Source of the DNA: Capitulum mitella
Taxonomy: Eukaryota; Arthropoda; Thecostraca; Pollicipedomorpha; Pollicipedidae
DNA length: 64,000 bases
Assembly: GCA_030062745.1 (NCBI GenBank)
Contig: CP099839.1
Location: 5,255,115 to 5,319,114, forward strand
Direction of reading: 5' to 3'
Shown here: positions 1-13,600 of the stretch, in pieces
Layout of the letters: each line of letters begins with the position of its first letter
Numbering within the stretch: position 1 is the stretch's first letter
Notes under the pieces: generated by a model
Told to the model about the DNA's origin: nothing
Seen by the model: the letters and a program-made list of their open reading frames with translations, nothing else
Databases searched by the model: none
Program-made: the position numbers and the translations under genes

Positions 1-257
1 CTCTGTGTTCAAAGAAGGCATGTAGCCAGGATTTTCCTCAGGGTAGGGGAGCCAAATGTCATTTTTTTCATATACCACTGGCATATGACGAAGTTTGTAG
101 GAAAAAGCCTATTGCGTATTCGATGCGATTTTAATCGTTAGAAAAAAAAAAAAAAAAAAAAAAATGATCATATCGTATTCTGAAATCACTATATATCTAG
201 TGTAGACTACTTGGCTCAGGGGGGCATGACCCCATGCCCCCCTTGGCTACGTCCTTG
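1..257. mobile_element. probable hAT-type MITE (low confidence)
   Basis: The left part carries GTAGCCAGGATTTTCCTCAGGG (read in two halves: GTAGCCAGG, then ATTTTCCTCAGGG). The right part ends in a G/C-run followed by TTGGCTACGTCCTTG, which is the reverse complement of a GTAGCC-type terminus. Paired GTAGCC / GGCTAC ends next to a G-run are common in short non-autonomous hAT elements. A clean target-site duplication could not be found, and the left end may lie outside the window. It contains a 23-bp poly(A) run at 142-164. It would lie in the first intron of the minus-strand gene that starts at 641. Confidence 0.35.
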
Positions 258-390
258 GTTCACATTCAGCCTGTGCACTGGCCATACTGGCCAGAACACA
301 ACAGAAAAGCGCATGAACCAGAACCGAACATGGCATGACAACGGACCAGCCGCACATATCATCTCTCAAGCTGCCCCTATCTGCGCTCAC

Positions 391-641
391 TTTCTGTACA
401 GCGGCAGACTGGTCTCCTTCGTGTACGTGTCGTGCACGTTCCAGGACTTGATGCCGGCCGACAGGTCCACGCTGCACACCAGGCAGCGGAGACGGCCGGC
501 GGCGGCCGCGGCCTGCGGCGCCAGGCCGTCCACGCCGGCGCCGCGCAGCGTCACCAGCTCCCCGGCCAGCACCAGCTGCGAGGTGCCGCCGACCGGCGTC
601 AGCACCAGACATTGGCGCGACGCTGTGTCCGGCTCCGCCAT
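391..641 (-). CDS. unrecognised protein, first coding exon (partial gene)
   Basis: I do not recognise this protein. Reading leftwards from the ATG at 641 (good context, GCGATGG), an open frame of 83 codons plus two bases runs to a canonical donor, GTGAGC, at 390-385; without the splice it meets a stop at once. The peptide begins MAEPDTASRQ, has an alanine-rich patch, then a CxxC pair (RCLVCSVDL) that could be half of a zinc site, and ends near KETSLPLYRK. The upstream 430-740 stretch is CpG-rich, fitting a promoter. The rest of the gene lies beyond the left edge. It is head-to-head with DUS4L, about 4 kb apart. The CDS call rests on the open frame, start context and donor, not on homology. 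Confidence 0.55.
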
Positions 642-1387
642 CGCGGCCCGCTCGCTACGCCGGCTGGCGGCAGGAGCTGCTGTCAGTCGCGCGTCTCTGC
701 CTGCGCTAGTGTCGAGGAGAAAAACGTGTAAACGTACGTAAACAGATCATGGACCAACATAAAACTGATGTAAATATTGTTTTACTTAACAACACACAAA
801 CCTTTAAAATAAACAGGACACTGACACCATAAACATCCTGAACATGTTTTCACAATAAGTATCACTTAGTCATCCTAATCTGCATTGTGTCCCATCTGTA
901 CTGCAGTATTTGTAGACACATTGCAGCACTTGAGAATATTACTTAACATCTCCTGTGTATGTTTCTGCAATGCTATATATGCTAAATGTAATGTAGCACA
1001 GCATATGGGAGAAGACATTTTTGCAACAGCTGATTGTGAGTTCAAGCACAACAAGGTGCAGGGTAGCCTCTACTGCAGAACAGACATCAACAATGAGATG
1101 ACTTAAAACAACAGCAAACAGGACTGTGCATTTGGTGTTTGGGAAAAGTTTTGTCCCACAGAACAGGCAACAAAACTGTTTTTAAAACTATTCTGGGTGG
1201 TATTTGTCTCTGATAACATCATAATCACCACCAAGGTCATAACATCAGGCCCTCAATCAGTTATCACGCAATGGCTATCCACACCAAAGGACGTTTGTGC
1301 AGGGAAGTTTCATTCTTTCAGCACTTTCCTTCTTCCCTCAGCTATCTGTAATTGGGCTTAGCCTTCTGCCTAGGCCGAGGAAACCAT

Positions 1388-1674
1388 GATCAACCGCTCA
1401 GTTGGTACAGCACTGATCCTCCCATCTTGGCAGGACAGATTCGAGTCGTCCAAGCCAACACAGGGTCACGCTGACTACCACATGGTCGTATCGCACCCTT
1501 GGCGGCATGGTTAACTTTTGCAACAAGTCAGCCGTTTCCTGGAGCCGCGCCATCGCGTGCAGGGGTCGGAGACTATGAAACAAGTTGTACTTAATATGGG
1601 CTCTGATCCCTCACACAACCCTTTCCAACAACTGGATCAAATTTACAAAAAAAAAACAAAAACAAAAACAAAAA
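1388..1674 (+). mobile_element. tRNA-derived SINE
   Basis: A tRNA-like head carries an A-box-like CGCTCAGTTGGTACAGC at about 1396-1412 and a B-box-like GATTCGAGTC at about 1438-1447, spaced as in a pol III internal promoter. A body of about 200 bp follows, then an A-rich tail of AAAAAC units ending near 1674. This architecture (tRNA head, unrelated body, A-rich tail) is typical of SINEs. It is not an intact tRNA: I could not draw a cloverleaf acceptor stem. No target-site duplication was identified, so the ends are approximate. Confidence 0.6.
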
Positions 1675-2966
1675 AGCTCTGCTGAAGTCCATGACCCAAT
1701 GACCATGGGTGGTGCAAAGAACATAGGGGCATCCAAAAAGTGGGTGGCAAGAGACAGTTTTCCTCATTAGCTGACTTAAACTCTCCAAAAGATGCCATGG
1801 CTCCCCAAATCCTTGCCATTTTTATACCAATGTGTTGTGCATCTGTTAGTAATATGCCAATCAATTATGCTTTATGCATATATTTTTTTATTCACTCACA
1901 ATCCCTTTCCCCAATCACTCTTTATGTTAAGTTCCTGAAATGTAACTTGTGGGGTATGTCTCATATCCCATCCCTAATCCACAATGAAACCTGTGTATGG
2001 CCTATAAAATGGAAATATACACTGATCCTACAGCTAGCAAGAGCTTTAACATTAACATGAAATAAAACATACATTTACAAGTCTGATGCCAATAATTCAA
2101 CCAGCACAAATATAACACATAGCAAAGAAACTGTCATGAACACAATGGCCCTGCACTTTGGGATAGCATGATATATCACATTCTTTTTCAGATCAGCAGC
2201 CATCTGTTAATGTTAAGATAAAATAAAAGCACCTAGTAAGGGGTTGGTTGGTTATTGGGGCTTAGGGGTGCACCGACTACAGGGTCATTCAGCACCCATA
2301 CCTAGTATGGGGATCTGCTATCATACAGGTGTCTGTTTTAGACACACAACTAAGGAACACAATACCCCACAGGTGCATTTTTACCCAAAGAGAAATCAAA
2401 TGTCCTGCCATCATGTATCTGTTCAAGGCCACAGTCACAGTGTTATAGGATCTGGGCATGACTGTGTGACAGAGCTTTAAAACACTTGTGTGGGAACTGT
2501 AATTTGTAGATGCATGGAAAAGCACAGAACAGTCACGAACATAACACCCACAATATGCAACATATCACTTTTACAATAAAATATTCTGATGTTAAAGGGA
2601 ATACTGGACTTCTGCAAGCCTTTGTGCACTTTGTTGGTCCGGGAAATACTGCTGATTATGCTTTCAGTTCTTTATCCTTTTCTGGGAAAAAAAACAATCA
2701 GCTCCAGAAGATGCAACCACTTACAAACTATCTGCTGTAGTAGAACAATGCAGCCTGTGCAAGCCAATAAATATCTCTGTTCATTCTGGAAATCACAGCA
2801 AGTTTTGACATGATCTTGTAGGGGCAGAGGTGGGACAAAATGCAGATTTGAACAGCTTCCAAAAACTGCCAACATTAGGGCAGAATACCACATTTAGGCA
2901 GCAAGGTAGCCTGGGGCTCATCCTACCACCATAAATCTTCATAAAGAAGCATGGGTCAAGTTGCTT

Positions 2967-3060
2967 GTTTGTTCGTGAGCTAGGGCACACAGCCTCTTGG
3001 GCTCAAGCATCTGTGTCCTGAGTCAAGTCTTGTGTCTCACTGGGTGTCAGTCCAGCATGG
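2967..3060 (+). repeat. dispersed repeat copy (same family as 54224-54670)
   Basis: The words GGGCACACAGCCT, TTGGGCTCA, then GTGTCCTGAGTC and CTTGTGTCTC recur in the same order in the tandem array at 54224-54670 (GGACACACAGCCT, TTCGGCTCAGGTGTCC, then CTTGTGT). The similarity is by eye, with many substitutions. Confidence 0.45.
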
Positions 3061-4695
3061 GTCAAGCAGCCACCACAATGCACCACATCTGTCTGGAATA
3101 AGTCATAGATGTCTGATGTTGCTAAGGAAAAATAAGCCAAAAACTTGATCAGTTTTTCATGGATTGCAAAATAAAGTGGCATAAATATCATGAGGAACGA
3201 TTTTTGGAGGAACATTACACTCCACTCTCCAGAACTTGGCAGGTGTTGATGAGATCGCATTGGGGCACAGCTGAAGCCATGATTTGAATTTGGGGCAGAT
3301 TCTCCATTCATGGGGCAGAAATTTTCAACCTGGCATAGCTGCCACAACTTTGGGCAGCACATCAGTGACTCCAGACAAAATGCCACTGTGATCCAAAGCT
3401 TATGGAGTTAGTAAAAACAACCAATCATGGCAACAGGTTTCCAAAAAAGCTGGGTGTGCCACATTTGGCCTAATTTTCAGTTTTGAATTCAGTGTTAGCT
3501 TTCATGTGGGGATTTTTGACAGAAGTACCAGGGCATCTGAAAAGCTATCTGCCTGAAGTTAAATCAAAACTGAAGTTTTTCCTGGCATGGCATATTCAAT
3601 ATGAGGTTTCATAACTACATTTTATTCCCATTTTAATTCCTAGCTATATTTCACTTACATTTTATTCCAAACTATATTTTGCTCCCATTTGAAACAGCAT
3701 GGTGACAAAATAGGCCTGTTTCATCTGCAACTAAAACCTGATTTAGCAGGGAAATGTCAGGACTACCCTTTTCCAGTCACAAGGTCTGCTGCCCCTGCCC
3801 CACGTGGAGATGCTGCCTGCCACATTTGGGGTCAGACTGTAGCTACCCTAAGCATCTTGTGGAATGGTCTGCCACATTTTGCCATATCCTTAAAATCCCA
3901 AGAAAAAAAATGGAAAATGATACCAATACATGAGAATGAACTCTTTTAAACATTCAATTTTGACTGTTTCATGTTGTGCAATACTGAAACATCATGAAAT
4001 GTTTGGATTACAACGCTATATAAATCAAAATGCTGGCCAGCTCTCTACGCTCTGGCTATACCTGGTGTGCAGTTCCTGTATGAAGAAAACTGAGTATGGT
4101 AGGCCCAGAACGCATACCCATACCGTAGCCACCCAACCTCGGCAGCGGGTCCGGCCAAGGCGCGAAATGTATCAGTTTACAGCAAACGTGCGGTTGGCGG
4201 CCGCCGTTAACAGTCCACATAGATAGGAGAAAATAATACGCTCACCCTGTGCAGTTTTGTTTTTGCTTGAGCACCACCCCTTTCCTACCAAAGCTGCAGA
4301 CACGTTCAGTGTATTTTTCTTACGGCCTTGGTACTCGGTTTTTAAACCCCACTAAACCTGCCAGGCCCCATAACGTTTCTTTGCCTGGAATCAAACTCTT
4401 TTGTCCTTTTCCGACCCCATAGATATAAATTTTGATATTCAAAATAAATTAATGAACAATGCTCGTAACTCCCGTTTTGTTTACCTGAAAGGTATGCTAA
4501 AAGTTCTAGATACTAACAAAAGCCACGCTCTTCAGACAAATACAACGCAAATGCTTTCCCGATGATGAGATTTTTATGATTTCTTGTCTGACAGCTTGTG
4601 TTGTAAATATTCGGCCTCTTATAAACCCTGAGTCACCAACTGTTACTTCGTACCCGCCAACGAACATTCTCTGGGGAACACTGTACAATTTCGGA

Positions 4696-7600
4696 ATGTA
4701 TTCGGATTTCAGATCAAGCAATGTAGCGGCTGAATCGGAAAAACCGATGGACATTCTGGAAGCAAAGAAGCTGACATTTGTTTGCGCCCCAATGGTTCGG
4801 TATTCCAAGTGAGTTTAGTTCAGACATTGCGATCCAGACTTCATGAGCTGTTAATTCCAAATGTTCTTGAAAACAATGTACTGTGTGATATATATTTCAT
4901 AAGACAAGCTGTGCAAAATGTGGAAGAAGCTATTTAGCATCTGGTTCCCATGCTCTGTAATTGCATTTTGTTTTTAGCTGTTCTGTGTTCTTAGATGACA
5001 TTTTCCTTTGAAGAAACCATTTTTTTCAGTTTGGCTGCCAGTGGATAGACAGTAAGATACTAGCTATTGGATAACTCATGAATTGCAAAGATGTTTGCTT
5101 GATAACACCAAACTTTACCATATGTACCAAATGCCATTTGTGCACACTGTTTTCCTTATCTACAATATGAGCATTACCCATCCTGAGTGGACATCAATCA
5201 AAATTGATGTGGATGTCCATGCAGACTCTTTCCTGAGGCTTTGGACAGTCAGCAATGGTGTTCCTGAAAGCTGCTTAGATATTGATGCTGAACTGTAGGT
5301 CATTCCAGAATATCAAATGTATGACAGGGTGTGTGCTCATTATCAGCCTCATGCACCTCACCTTAAGTTTAGTAATGCTGCCTTTGATCCATTCTGTCAT
5401 GCTGATCAGAAACTTGTTGAGAGGCATGCTACCAGGCCAACCTCTGACATCAGCAGAGGTTCTGACCATTTGGCCTTCCACCCCTCTACTGTAGATTGCC
5501 CACAGGGAACATGATTGCAATGTATCAGAGACTGGCTGACATTGGTCCATTACTGGACAGTTTTTGTGTCTGTGATGTTATCTCCTGCAAGGTACCATCC
5601 TTGGGAGTGAAGAAACCCTCATGCCCTCACTGGGGAAGCTCCTTGTAGATGCCAGCCAGTTGTTGCCCTGTTACAGCTGATATTGTTATGCTAGTTTTAT
5701 AACCTAGCTCAAAACTACTCTTAGAAACACATGTCATGTCACTCACAGTATATTTTTGCCTCCCACAATATGATGGGTTTTTATTGGCACCAATGCAATC
5801 CTTTTTAGCTCCATTTGGTTCCCAAGGTAATGGGAGTGCTTATCCCCTGGAAATGGCAATGGGCACATTGAAGCCCTAGTTGTGTATGGGCAAACAAACA
5901 AAAAGGTAGAGATAGTAAACATTAGTGGTCAGATTTATTGCCATGTAATATTGTTCCTAGGCTGATCTTACAAAAATGAATGCAATGTCTGGATAAAGTC
6001 AGCAATATTTTTTGCAAAGCAGACCTTTCTCACTTTATTTTTTATATAAACCTGTTCAAAGTGGTTTAATATGGTGATTTCAAGGGTCAGGGTCCATGCC
6101 AAGCAGAGCTTGTTGCACAAACTCCAAGCCCCTACATTTGGTCATGCAATTCAGGTTAAGGGCTATTTTGCAGCAGAAATTTAACATGCTACTACAGGGT
6201 GTGACCTGACCATGTTGTAGCCAGCTTGACCCTGTTTTGGCCCATTGCCAGCTGACTCGTAGATAAAATATGGAGTGCTGAAACAACTTGAATTGGTCTT
6301 GCTTGGATGGGGAGACCAGCTCTCTTCCAGTGAGCTACCAGTAGGTTCACATACATTCAGATACACATTGTGTGTGTTCATGCACTTAAAATGCACAGTC
6401 ATAGAGTACAACAAATTTGTTTTAAAACCCTGTAAGGGTACAGATGCTTGCATGTCCTTTTTATTTGTGTTGGTCCAAACCAGACTAGTTTTCTTTGGTA
6501 CCTGTGCTGTTGACTGTTGCTGAATCTGAAAACTTGGAAGTAGTTGTGGTTGGATATGCACACAAATCTCATTCCATGTTTACCCCCATGTATGATGGTT
6601 TGATGACTTGGCACGACTTCGGTAAGGCTTACTGGTTTGCCAGATGTATTGCTTGTATTGTACTGCTGTGTTTTCAGACTATCTTTTAAATGTGCAGGGA
6701 TAATCAAGATTTAGATTGGGTGATTTGCAGTCCTGGATTGCAGTCCTTTTGTAGGGAGTGCAGGTGGAATGAAATCCTTTTGAATGGTTTGATTTCAAAT
6801 TGCTTTGCACGTTTTCTGTATTCCTTTTCTGATTCTTTCTATCATTTATTCATTACTACTAATTACATTAATGTAAACCATTACTTACGTGACTTTACAC
6901 AGCTAAGGGTCAAATGGCACAGCAAGGTCTCGTTGACTTGTTGTCGATCTGCGCATGCGCAGTAACTGTGGCCGTGATAATGGGCAGAGTTTCTTATCCC
7001 TTGCGCGTCAGAGAGTAACCCTGATGGGACACGCATGAGAACGAGTCGGGAGGACCATTGTTAGTTTATGTTTTTCCCCAGATCTGAAGATCGTTGGATG
7101 TCCGTTTAGGGTGTTTGGATGGATTGGTCATTTGCCACCTTTTTGAAAGTTTCTAAAGGTTTCTGTACTTCATTGTAAAAAACATCATGAAGCACCCTTG
7201 CTGTGGGAATAGAGCATATTAATAGTTATTATTATGTGGTGGAACAACTGGGCCATTACCAATACGCATTTTTGCCGTTGGGAATGCATCATTGTGCCTA
7301 AACAATAGTACGGACGGTGTGGCAGGGCAGAGTGACGACAGAGTGGCCAGGCTGGATTATGATTAGAAACCTTGTATTTTTTATCAGAGTGGCTCTGCCG
7401 TCCAAAGGAAGGAAGCGTAATCGAGCCCAGATAAAATGTGCAGACTAGCCATTCTGCTTTTTACTCATACCCCAACAAACACAGTATATGCAGACCCATT
7501 ACACACATAATTATGATCAACTTCTGGAGAGTCATCGACGATATAATCTTCTGAATGGTAAATATTTAGGATGAATAAATGGCACAGATGTCTCAAAATT

Positions 7601-10600
7601 GCGAACAATATGGGTTACGGCTTTCTTTGTTTGGACGGCAGGTCCACTTTCGTCATTGCCTAGTGAAAGTTATGCAGTGCGCTCTAAAAGTTAAGGTTTG
7701 TGTCATGCATACTTAAAGAACATTGCGTCTGGGATGTAACACTTATGTATTCAGAGGGGTTTCAGTGCCATTTGTCGATGGACGTGCGAAATTGCGTAGC
7801 TTTTCTTGTTCGAAATCCAAAACCGATAGCATGCTGTCAGTTCTATTAGCCATATGCGATATGTTCTTTCCAAAATACGGCGACGTCATGCGCCTGGTCA
7901 TTGACCCCCAGCAGCAACCCGACCTAAGGTCGCCAGATTGCGAGAGGAAAAGTAAATAGCATATCGCACGTCGATTGGTTAAGGTTTGATGGAAATCGCC
8001 CCTTAAGGTTCATAGCATGGCATTGTTCGCGGCCAAACATGTGGGTTTTCGTTGCGTGTAGAGTTAAGGACTTGAAATGATGTCACCGAGTTTTGTAAAT
8101 AACAGTAAAACGTATATGGCGTGCCGACTGTGAAGGTTTGTTGGCGATCGGCCCCAGAAGCTGGGAGCATGGGATCGCCTGCAGCCAAAAACGAGGGTTT
8201 TCATTGTGCTCATAGATTAAGGACTTAACCTGAGGTCACCAAGTTCTGGAAAGAGAAGTGAATCGCATACGACGGGTCGACTGCTGAAGGTGTAATCCTT
8301 AGTGGCGACCGGTCCCATACGCTCGGAACATGGGATGACCCGCAGTAAAAATAGATAATTCTTATGGCTTCTCGGAGGTTTTGGCCCTTCGAACGGGGGT
8401 TACGAGAGGTTTTTTTGGGCTGCGATGTGAGGGATTGGCCCATTGGAATCTGGCGGCTGTAGTCGGAAGGCCGACTGGCCAGCGCTCGCTGACCCGCGAC
8501 AGAGCTCAGTAGGGGGGGGGGGGGCACCCTGCCAGGCCAAAGGTCAGCCTGCCAGTGGCAGAGGAAAGGGGCGGAAGTAAAAAGCACACAGAAGAAGTAA
8601 CGAAACCCGACGCAACGGCCGAGAATGGAACCCGATCTGCTCGTAAAACTATAGCGAGAACTCGTCCATCACTCATCTTGCCACGTGCGGCCGGCAGTGT
8701 AACACCTCAGGAACAGTGTACAAACTCATTGTTATGATTTTCGTATATTTGTTAGCAGCCCATGAAATGGGCTCCTAACAAATGGACAGAATCTGGGAAA
8801 TTTCCCCAATTTGGGGTTGTTTGGCGGGGGAGGGCTAAATCAGAATCCACTCCCTCCTGGACGGAATCCTGGTTATCCCACGGGCCACAGCCAGCGAGTT
8901 TAGTCGGCATTGGCTAGTGGTGCTGCGTAACGAGGTTCTCAGGCGACTCAGAGCACAGAAACTTCTCTCGGAGCTCGCCGTGCTGGCAGACATGACTTTA
9001 AACACGGGAGGGACTCTGAGAACTTTGAGACCTCTTGAGAACTTGAGGGGACATGTCTCTTCTTCCTCCCCTCCTGCTCCGTATCCCAGGTTTTCGTGAA
9101 GGTAACAGTTGACCGCAACGTCACGAATTGCAGGAAAAACGAGATCATGTTTTTCGTTGAACCCAAACAAACCGCCTAATTGTAAGGAAGAACGGTATGA
9201 GAGAGTGTCCTCGTCAATATTTGTTAATGCCTCCTCACCGCGTACAAATTTATAAAAGGGTCAAAGTTTGTGTTGCGATGACCGACGTTCAACCCGCCTC
9301 ACAAACGGTTAACAGTGTGGTGCGTACTGTTGTGGCTGTTTCAGCGGAAATCAGCTGTTCGAAGAAAGGATTGCAAATTGGGTTGGGGATCGGATTGCAA
9401 TCCTTTTGGTTCTGTGGAATTTGGGCTTGGATTGGATTTGGATTTGGATTTGGATTTAGGTTTGCGTTTATTTAAATGGATTTTGATAATTCCTTATGTC
9501 ATATTGCGACCAGCATCCAGCTTATAAAAGGAGATGCTCTTTTTAGTGGTATCTTGTACCAGTACGATGGTAGACCTGTGATTGGATGGTTGGCCGGCGT
9601 GACCTGGACTGGCATTTTAGGATGTAACATGTACTGAAAAGTGGAAAACTGGAAACTATGTGCTTGCAAATTGCATAAAGTGAAAGTGGCTGTGATTTGT
9701 CATTGGGTTGGAAGTTTGCGTTCTGTTGTTGACATGTCGAAGTTTTCCTCAACTCAGCATCAGCATCAGCGTACTTTTTCTTGGCTTACTTGTGTTTTCA
9801 GGTGGGTATGTGGTAATGGAGTAGTTGTACCATGAAGTATTTTTTTTGTTTCCAGACTCGCGTTCCGAAATCTCGTGCGAATGTATGGCTGCGACATTGC
9901 TTTTACTCCGATGATAATGTCAGACTCCTTTGTCAAGTCACAGAAGGCAAGAGACAATGAATTCACGACAAATTCTGGTGAGCTGTTTTTTCAACAACGT
10001 TTACGTTAAGTCTTGATGATGATAACACAGGTTTTTGGTGTGCAAGCGTGTAAGGCGATGTGTATTTGTATGTAAGGAAATTTACGTAAGTGATTTATCA
10101 CCTTTATTCTTTTATTTCTTAATCTTCGCCGGTCCAGGGGGTTGGTGCGTGGTTTCAGCCATCTGCGTACTGGGGTCATCACTTGGGCCTAGGTCATCTT
10201 ACGTCAAAATCACCAGTTTAGGGCACCGACAGTTTTTGGCCTTTTATTGAACTCGGAGGGGTTTTGAAGTAGTTGTTAGCACTTTTCGCTTAGTTCCAGT
10301 TATTTCAGTTTCTTTTCATCGTGGGAAGTTATTCGAAACCACTCAGAAGCGCCGGGTAGAGTACGTCCAGTAGGATTCAACAACAGCTAGAATTTACTGA
10401 CACGGCCTCATTTTAGCCCACTAGTAACGTAACCGTACGACCTGAAATAGTCAACCCACGTATCACCGTTTTGCCAAGAAGCCGCGCCACGCGTTTCTGT
10501 TTGATTCGTTGCTCTAGCATTTCTGGTTTGAAAACGGGGGGGGGGTCCTTCTATCCTGTGTATTGGAAGCGGCTGGGTGTTCCCCGTATCCTGCGAAAGT

Positions 10601-13600
10601 GGCCAGATGGCTATGTACTGTCGATATTAATACTGGCGGGGATTAATAATGCGTCGAAAAGGCGAAGGCATTGCGCAGCGGGTGCCCGTGCCATGGCCCT
10701 CTGACGTGCGGCTGTACGTCAATATTTCACCATCATCAGTAATCAAGTGTGCTGTGCGGATTTGATCCGGGAAGGAGGGCTGGAATTTAAGGCTTTCATG
10801 AATATTGGTCAATGGTAGTGATGTCATTTCCAGTGCTCAGACCAGCGAATCGAAGTTTAGGAAAAATGGTGGGTCTATTATCCGCATAAAGCTTTACGAC
10901 GCGTATTTAATATTTCATGCGATTTGTACGTGAAATGTGCGACATGTTTGATTTCACCGTTATGTTTGTGAGCAGGAACACTGTTTGACAGATCTTCTTC
11001 AGTCCTGTCAATAGAATGTTCTATCACGAACCAAGTATCTGCCACAGCTGAATGCACTTGACCTTGTTGTATAATTTCCTTCAGACGATAAGCCGCTGAT
11101 CGTGCAGTTTGCTGCCAACAACGCAGGAGACTTCGCCTCTGCAGCTGAGCTAGTGGCCCGGTAATGGTCTCTGCGACGGCAAACTAATCTGGGAGTGGAC
11201 GGAACACCTCACACGTGGCCGGAGACTGTCGAGAGGACTGAGTACCCAGATATTGGAACGTGATGGGTCGATGTTTTGTAGCAGCGCAGTACAGCTGGAA
11301 GCACGTGTTTTTCACTGTGCTGTCATCTTCGGAATCTTTTTATATCGGAGGCCGGTTGGCTGCTGTCTTTATGTCCAATCGTTACGCTGCCTCCCCTGTA
11401 CTATTTCTTGATTTTCTCTGATTTCTCAGTTACGCTCATTCAGTGCGCCGATATTTTATGTATGAGGCAGTCCAGCTGGAGGTATTTTGTGTCATTTGGC
11501 TCCTTCTGTCTGTTGCCAGGTGGTGCCAGGGTGTTGATCTGAACTGTGGCTGCCCGCAGCGCTGGGCACAACAGGAGGGTATCGGGGCGTGCATGATCAA
11601 CAAGCCCCAGCTGGTATACGACATTGTGAGGCAGACGAGGAACCGGATACCAGACAGTGACTTCACTATTTCTGTTAAAATACGAATACACCAAAATAGC
11701 AGGTAAATATACGATAGGTGACCATTACCCCAGGGACAGTGTAATTGATGACCGTAGTGTGCGTCTTTGGAGAATATTCGGGACCATATGTTTGCACGGT
11801 TTGCCTGGTTTAGTGTTTTTTGTGTTGTTTGAAAGTCGTTTGAATTTTGTGGGTGGAACGGTGATCTCATAGCCAACGCACGATGCAAGTTTGTTTCTTC
11901 ATCGTTGACAACGTACTCGTATGAACAACGCTTGAACGTTAAACGCCCCTAGCAAACTGAAATGAAGCTAATATTTTATTTTACTAATCTAGCACTTATC
12001 TTGTTCATGCCAAGCAACTATGACAGGCATTGGTATTGTCAAACGTCTCAAGTAGATGTGGTCCAAATCTAGGTCCGAAACCTACGAAGCACACATGGAC
12101 CACGTAAAACAAACGCCCCTCACCGACACGTTACAAAAGCTCCTCCGCGTCACGTGGACCCGTACCTGGCCAGTTCCGTTCGCGTGGGTCGGCGGCCGTC
12201 GACGCTCGAGCTGGCCTGCTGTCGTCGCGGCGCGTGTCTGCCCGTGCCGTGACCCGCCGCCGCCGCCGCCCCGCAGGGACACTGTAGAGCTGTGCCGGCG
12301 GGCCGAGGCGGCCGGCGCCTCGTTCGTCACCGTCCACGGCCGCACGGCTCGCCAGCGGCGCGAGCCGGTCGACCTGGACACCGTCCGCCTGGTGGCCGAC
12401 GCCCTGCGCGTGCCCGTGGTGGCCAACGGCGACGTGCGCTGCCTGGAGGACGCGCGGCAAACGGCCGCCGCCACGGGCGTGCAGGGTACGACCGCGGCCG
12501 GCGCGCCGTCTGCCGGTCTGTCTGCCAGCCGGTGACTTATTATTGGGACTTACGGGCGCGCGGACTGCGGTCATAGCGCGGTCATCTGCCGGCCTGTGTC
12601 GCGTATATGCTCTGTCTGTCGAGCCATCAACTTTTTCCCCGTTTGTCGGCGTGGCGGAACATCGCAATTGGGATAAAAGAAGGATCGATACGCTGTCGCC
12701 AGCTGCTTAATGAAAACTGAGATGGGAGCTTGAGGCGTCCGCAACATGAAAACGAACAGTCGCAGGTAGAGGGCGGCGCACCCGAGAACCCTTTTGCCCG
12801 CTGTGCAGATATGGCGTCCGAATGTGAGAAGCCTGTTCCACGCTTCTGTCTGTAAGGAGCAACGAAATGCTGGCGAGATCCTACATCTTCATTAAATAGA
12901 AAGACTAAAGATGATGTGGCATCAGAACCTGATTTGGCGGAGTAATTGATTTATCCGATTCTGCTCATTCCACAGACATAAACTAATACTTTACCTCAGT
13001 TCTTTTATTATGCTTGTTATATCTGGCACAGTGCCCTGTGTCAGACAAGCTGTTGACACGTACAGTAGGTAAAATATTCTCCGGGGCCGCCACGAAATAT
13101 GATAACCTCGCCCCTTTCAGTTCTCTCCGAAAGCATGCTTCTCCGAGAAGCACAAGTAAATTTATAGACTTCTTTGCGCGTCTGCGTCCCAAAAATATCG
13201 GCTCACGTATTCGATTCGGGCGGAATGGAAGTTTTGTGCTCTCATTCTTTTTCATATTATTATTTTTTCTGAATAATAGAATTAATAATTTTAATTAAAA
13301 ATAACATTAAATTATGTTTTTAATAACATAAGTTGAAAACTTGAAAGCTCTGTCCATTTTCTGTGGTTGTGTTTTGTTTCCATCTTTACGTCTGCGTATT
13401 CTGGCTGACATTTTATATGTGACTCCCTGTATGATTCGTCCATTCTCTGTTTTGTTCTTACCAAGTCTGGGCCCGTTCCCGTTCCTGTTTCTACAGTGCT
13501 GTCTCTGTTTATGTCTGTGCTGCCTTTACTAACTGTACATTGCCTAATGCAGCTGTAGTGTGCAGCGCTGGAAATCCCACGACTGATCGCCACCATAAAC

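Larger units (their letters stand above)
642..4575. other. intergenic region between divergent genes
   Basis: No convincing coding exon is seen. Bases 642-760 are CpG-rich and probably belong to the promoter of the leftward gene. About 800-4100 is AT-rich and strongly CpG-poor, and holds a tRNA-derived SINE (1388-1674) and a dispersed repeat copy (2967-3060). CpG content rises again at about 4110-4250 (GGCGGCCGCC at about 4197), probably the DUS4L promoter. Open frames of 60-127 codons in this stretch have no recognisable domain and overlap on both strands. Confidence 0.5.
4809..9855 (+). other. DUS4L intron 1: repeats and CpG step
   Basis: No exon of DUS4L is missing here, because the flanking exons join in phase. 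Bases 4900-6885 are CpG-poor; from about 6890 onward CpG is frequent. Contents: an NRF1-like palindrome (6950-6961), a diverged three-copy tandem repeat (7927-8360), a poly(G) tract near 8512, a hairpin (8747-8783), a hAT transposase remnant (8865-9000) and a GGATTT microsatellite (9429-9460). Confidence 0.6.

Noticed and set aside
1396..1447. Genuine tRNA gene
   Set aside because: A and B boxes are recognisable but no acceptor or anticodon stem can be drawn, and an A-rich tail follows; called a SINE.
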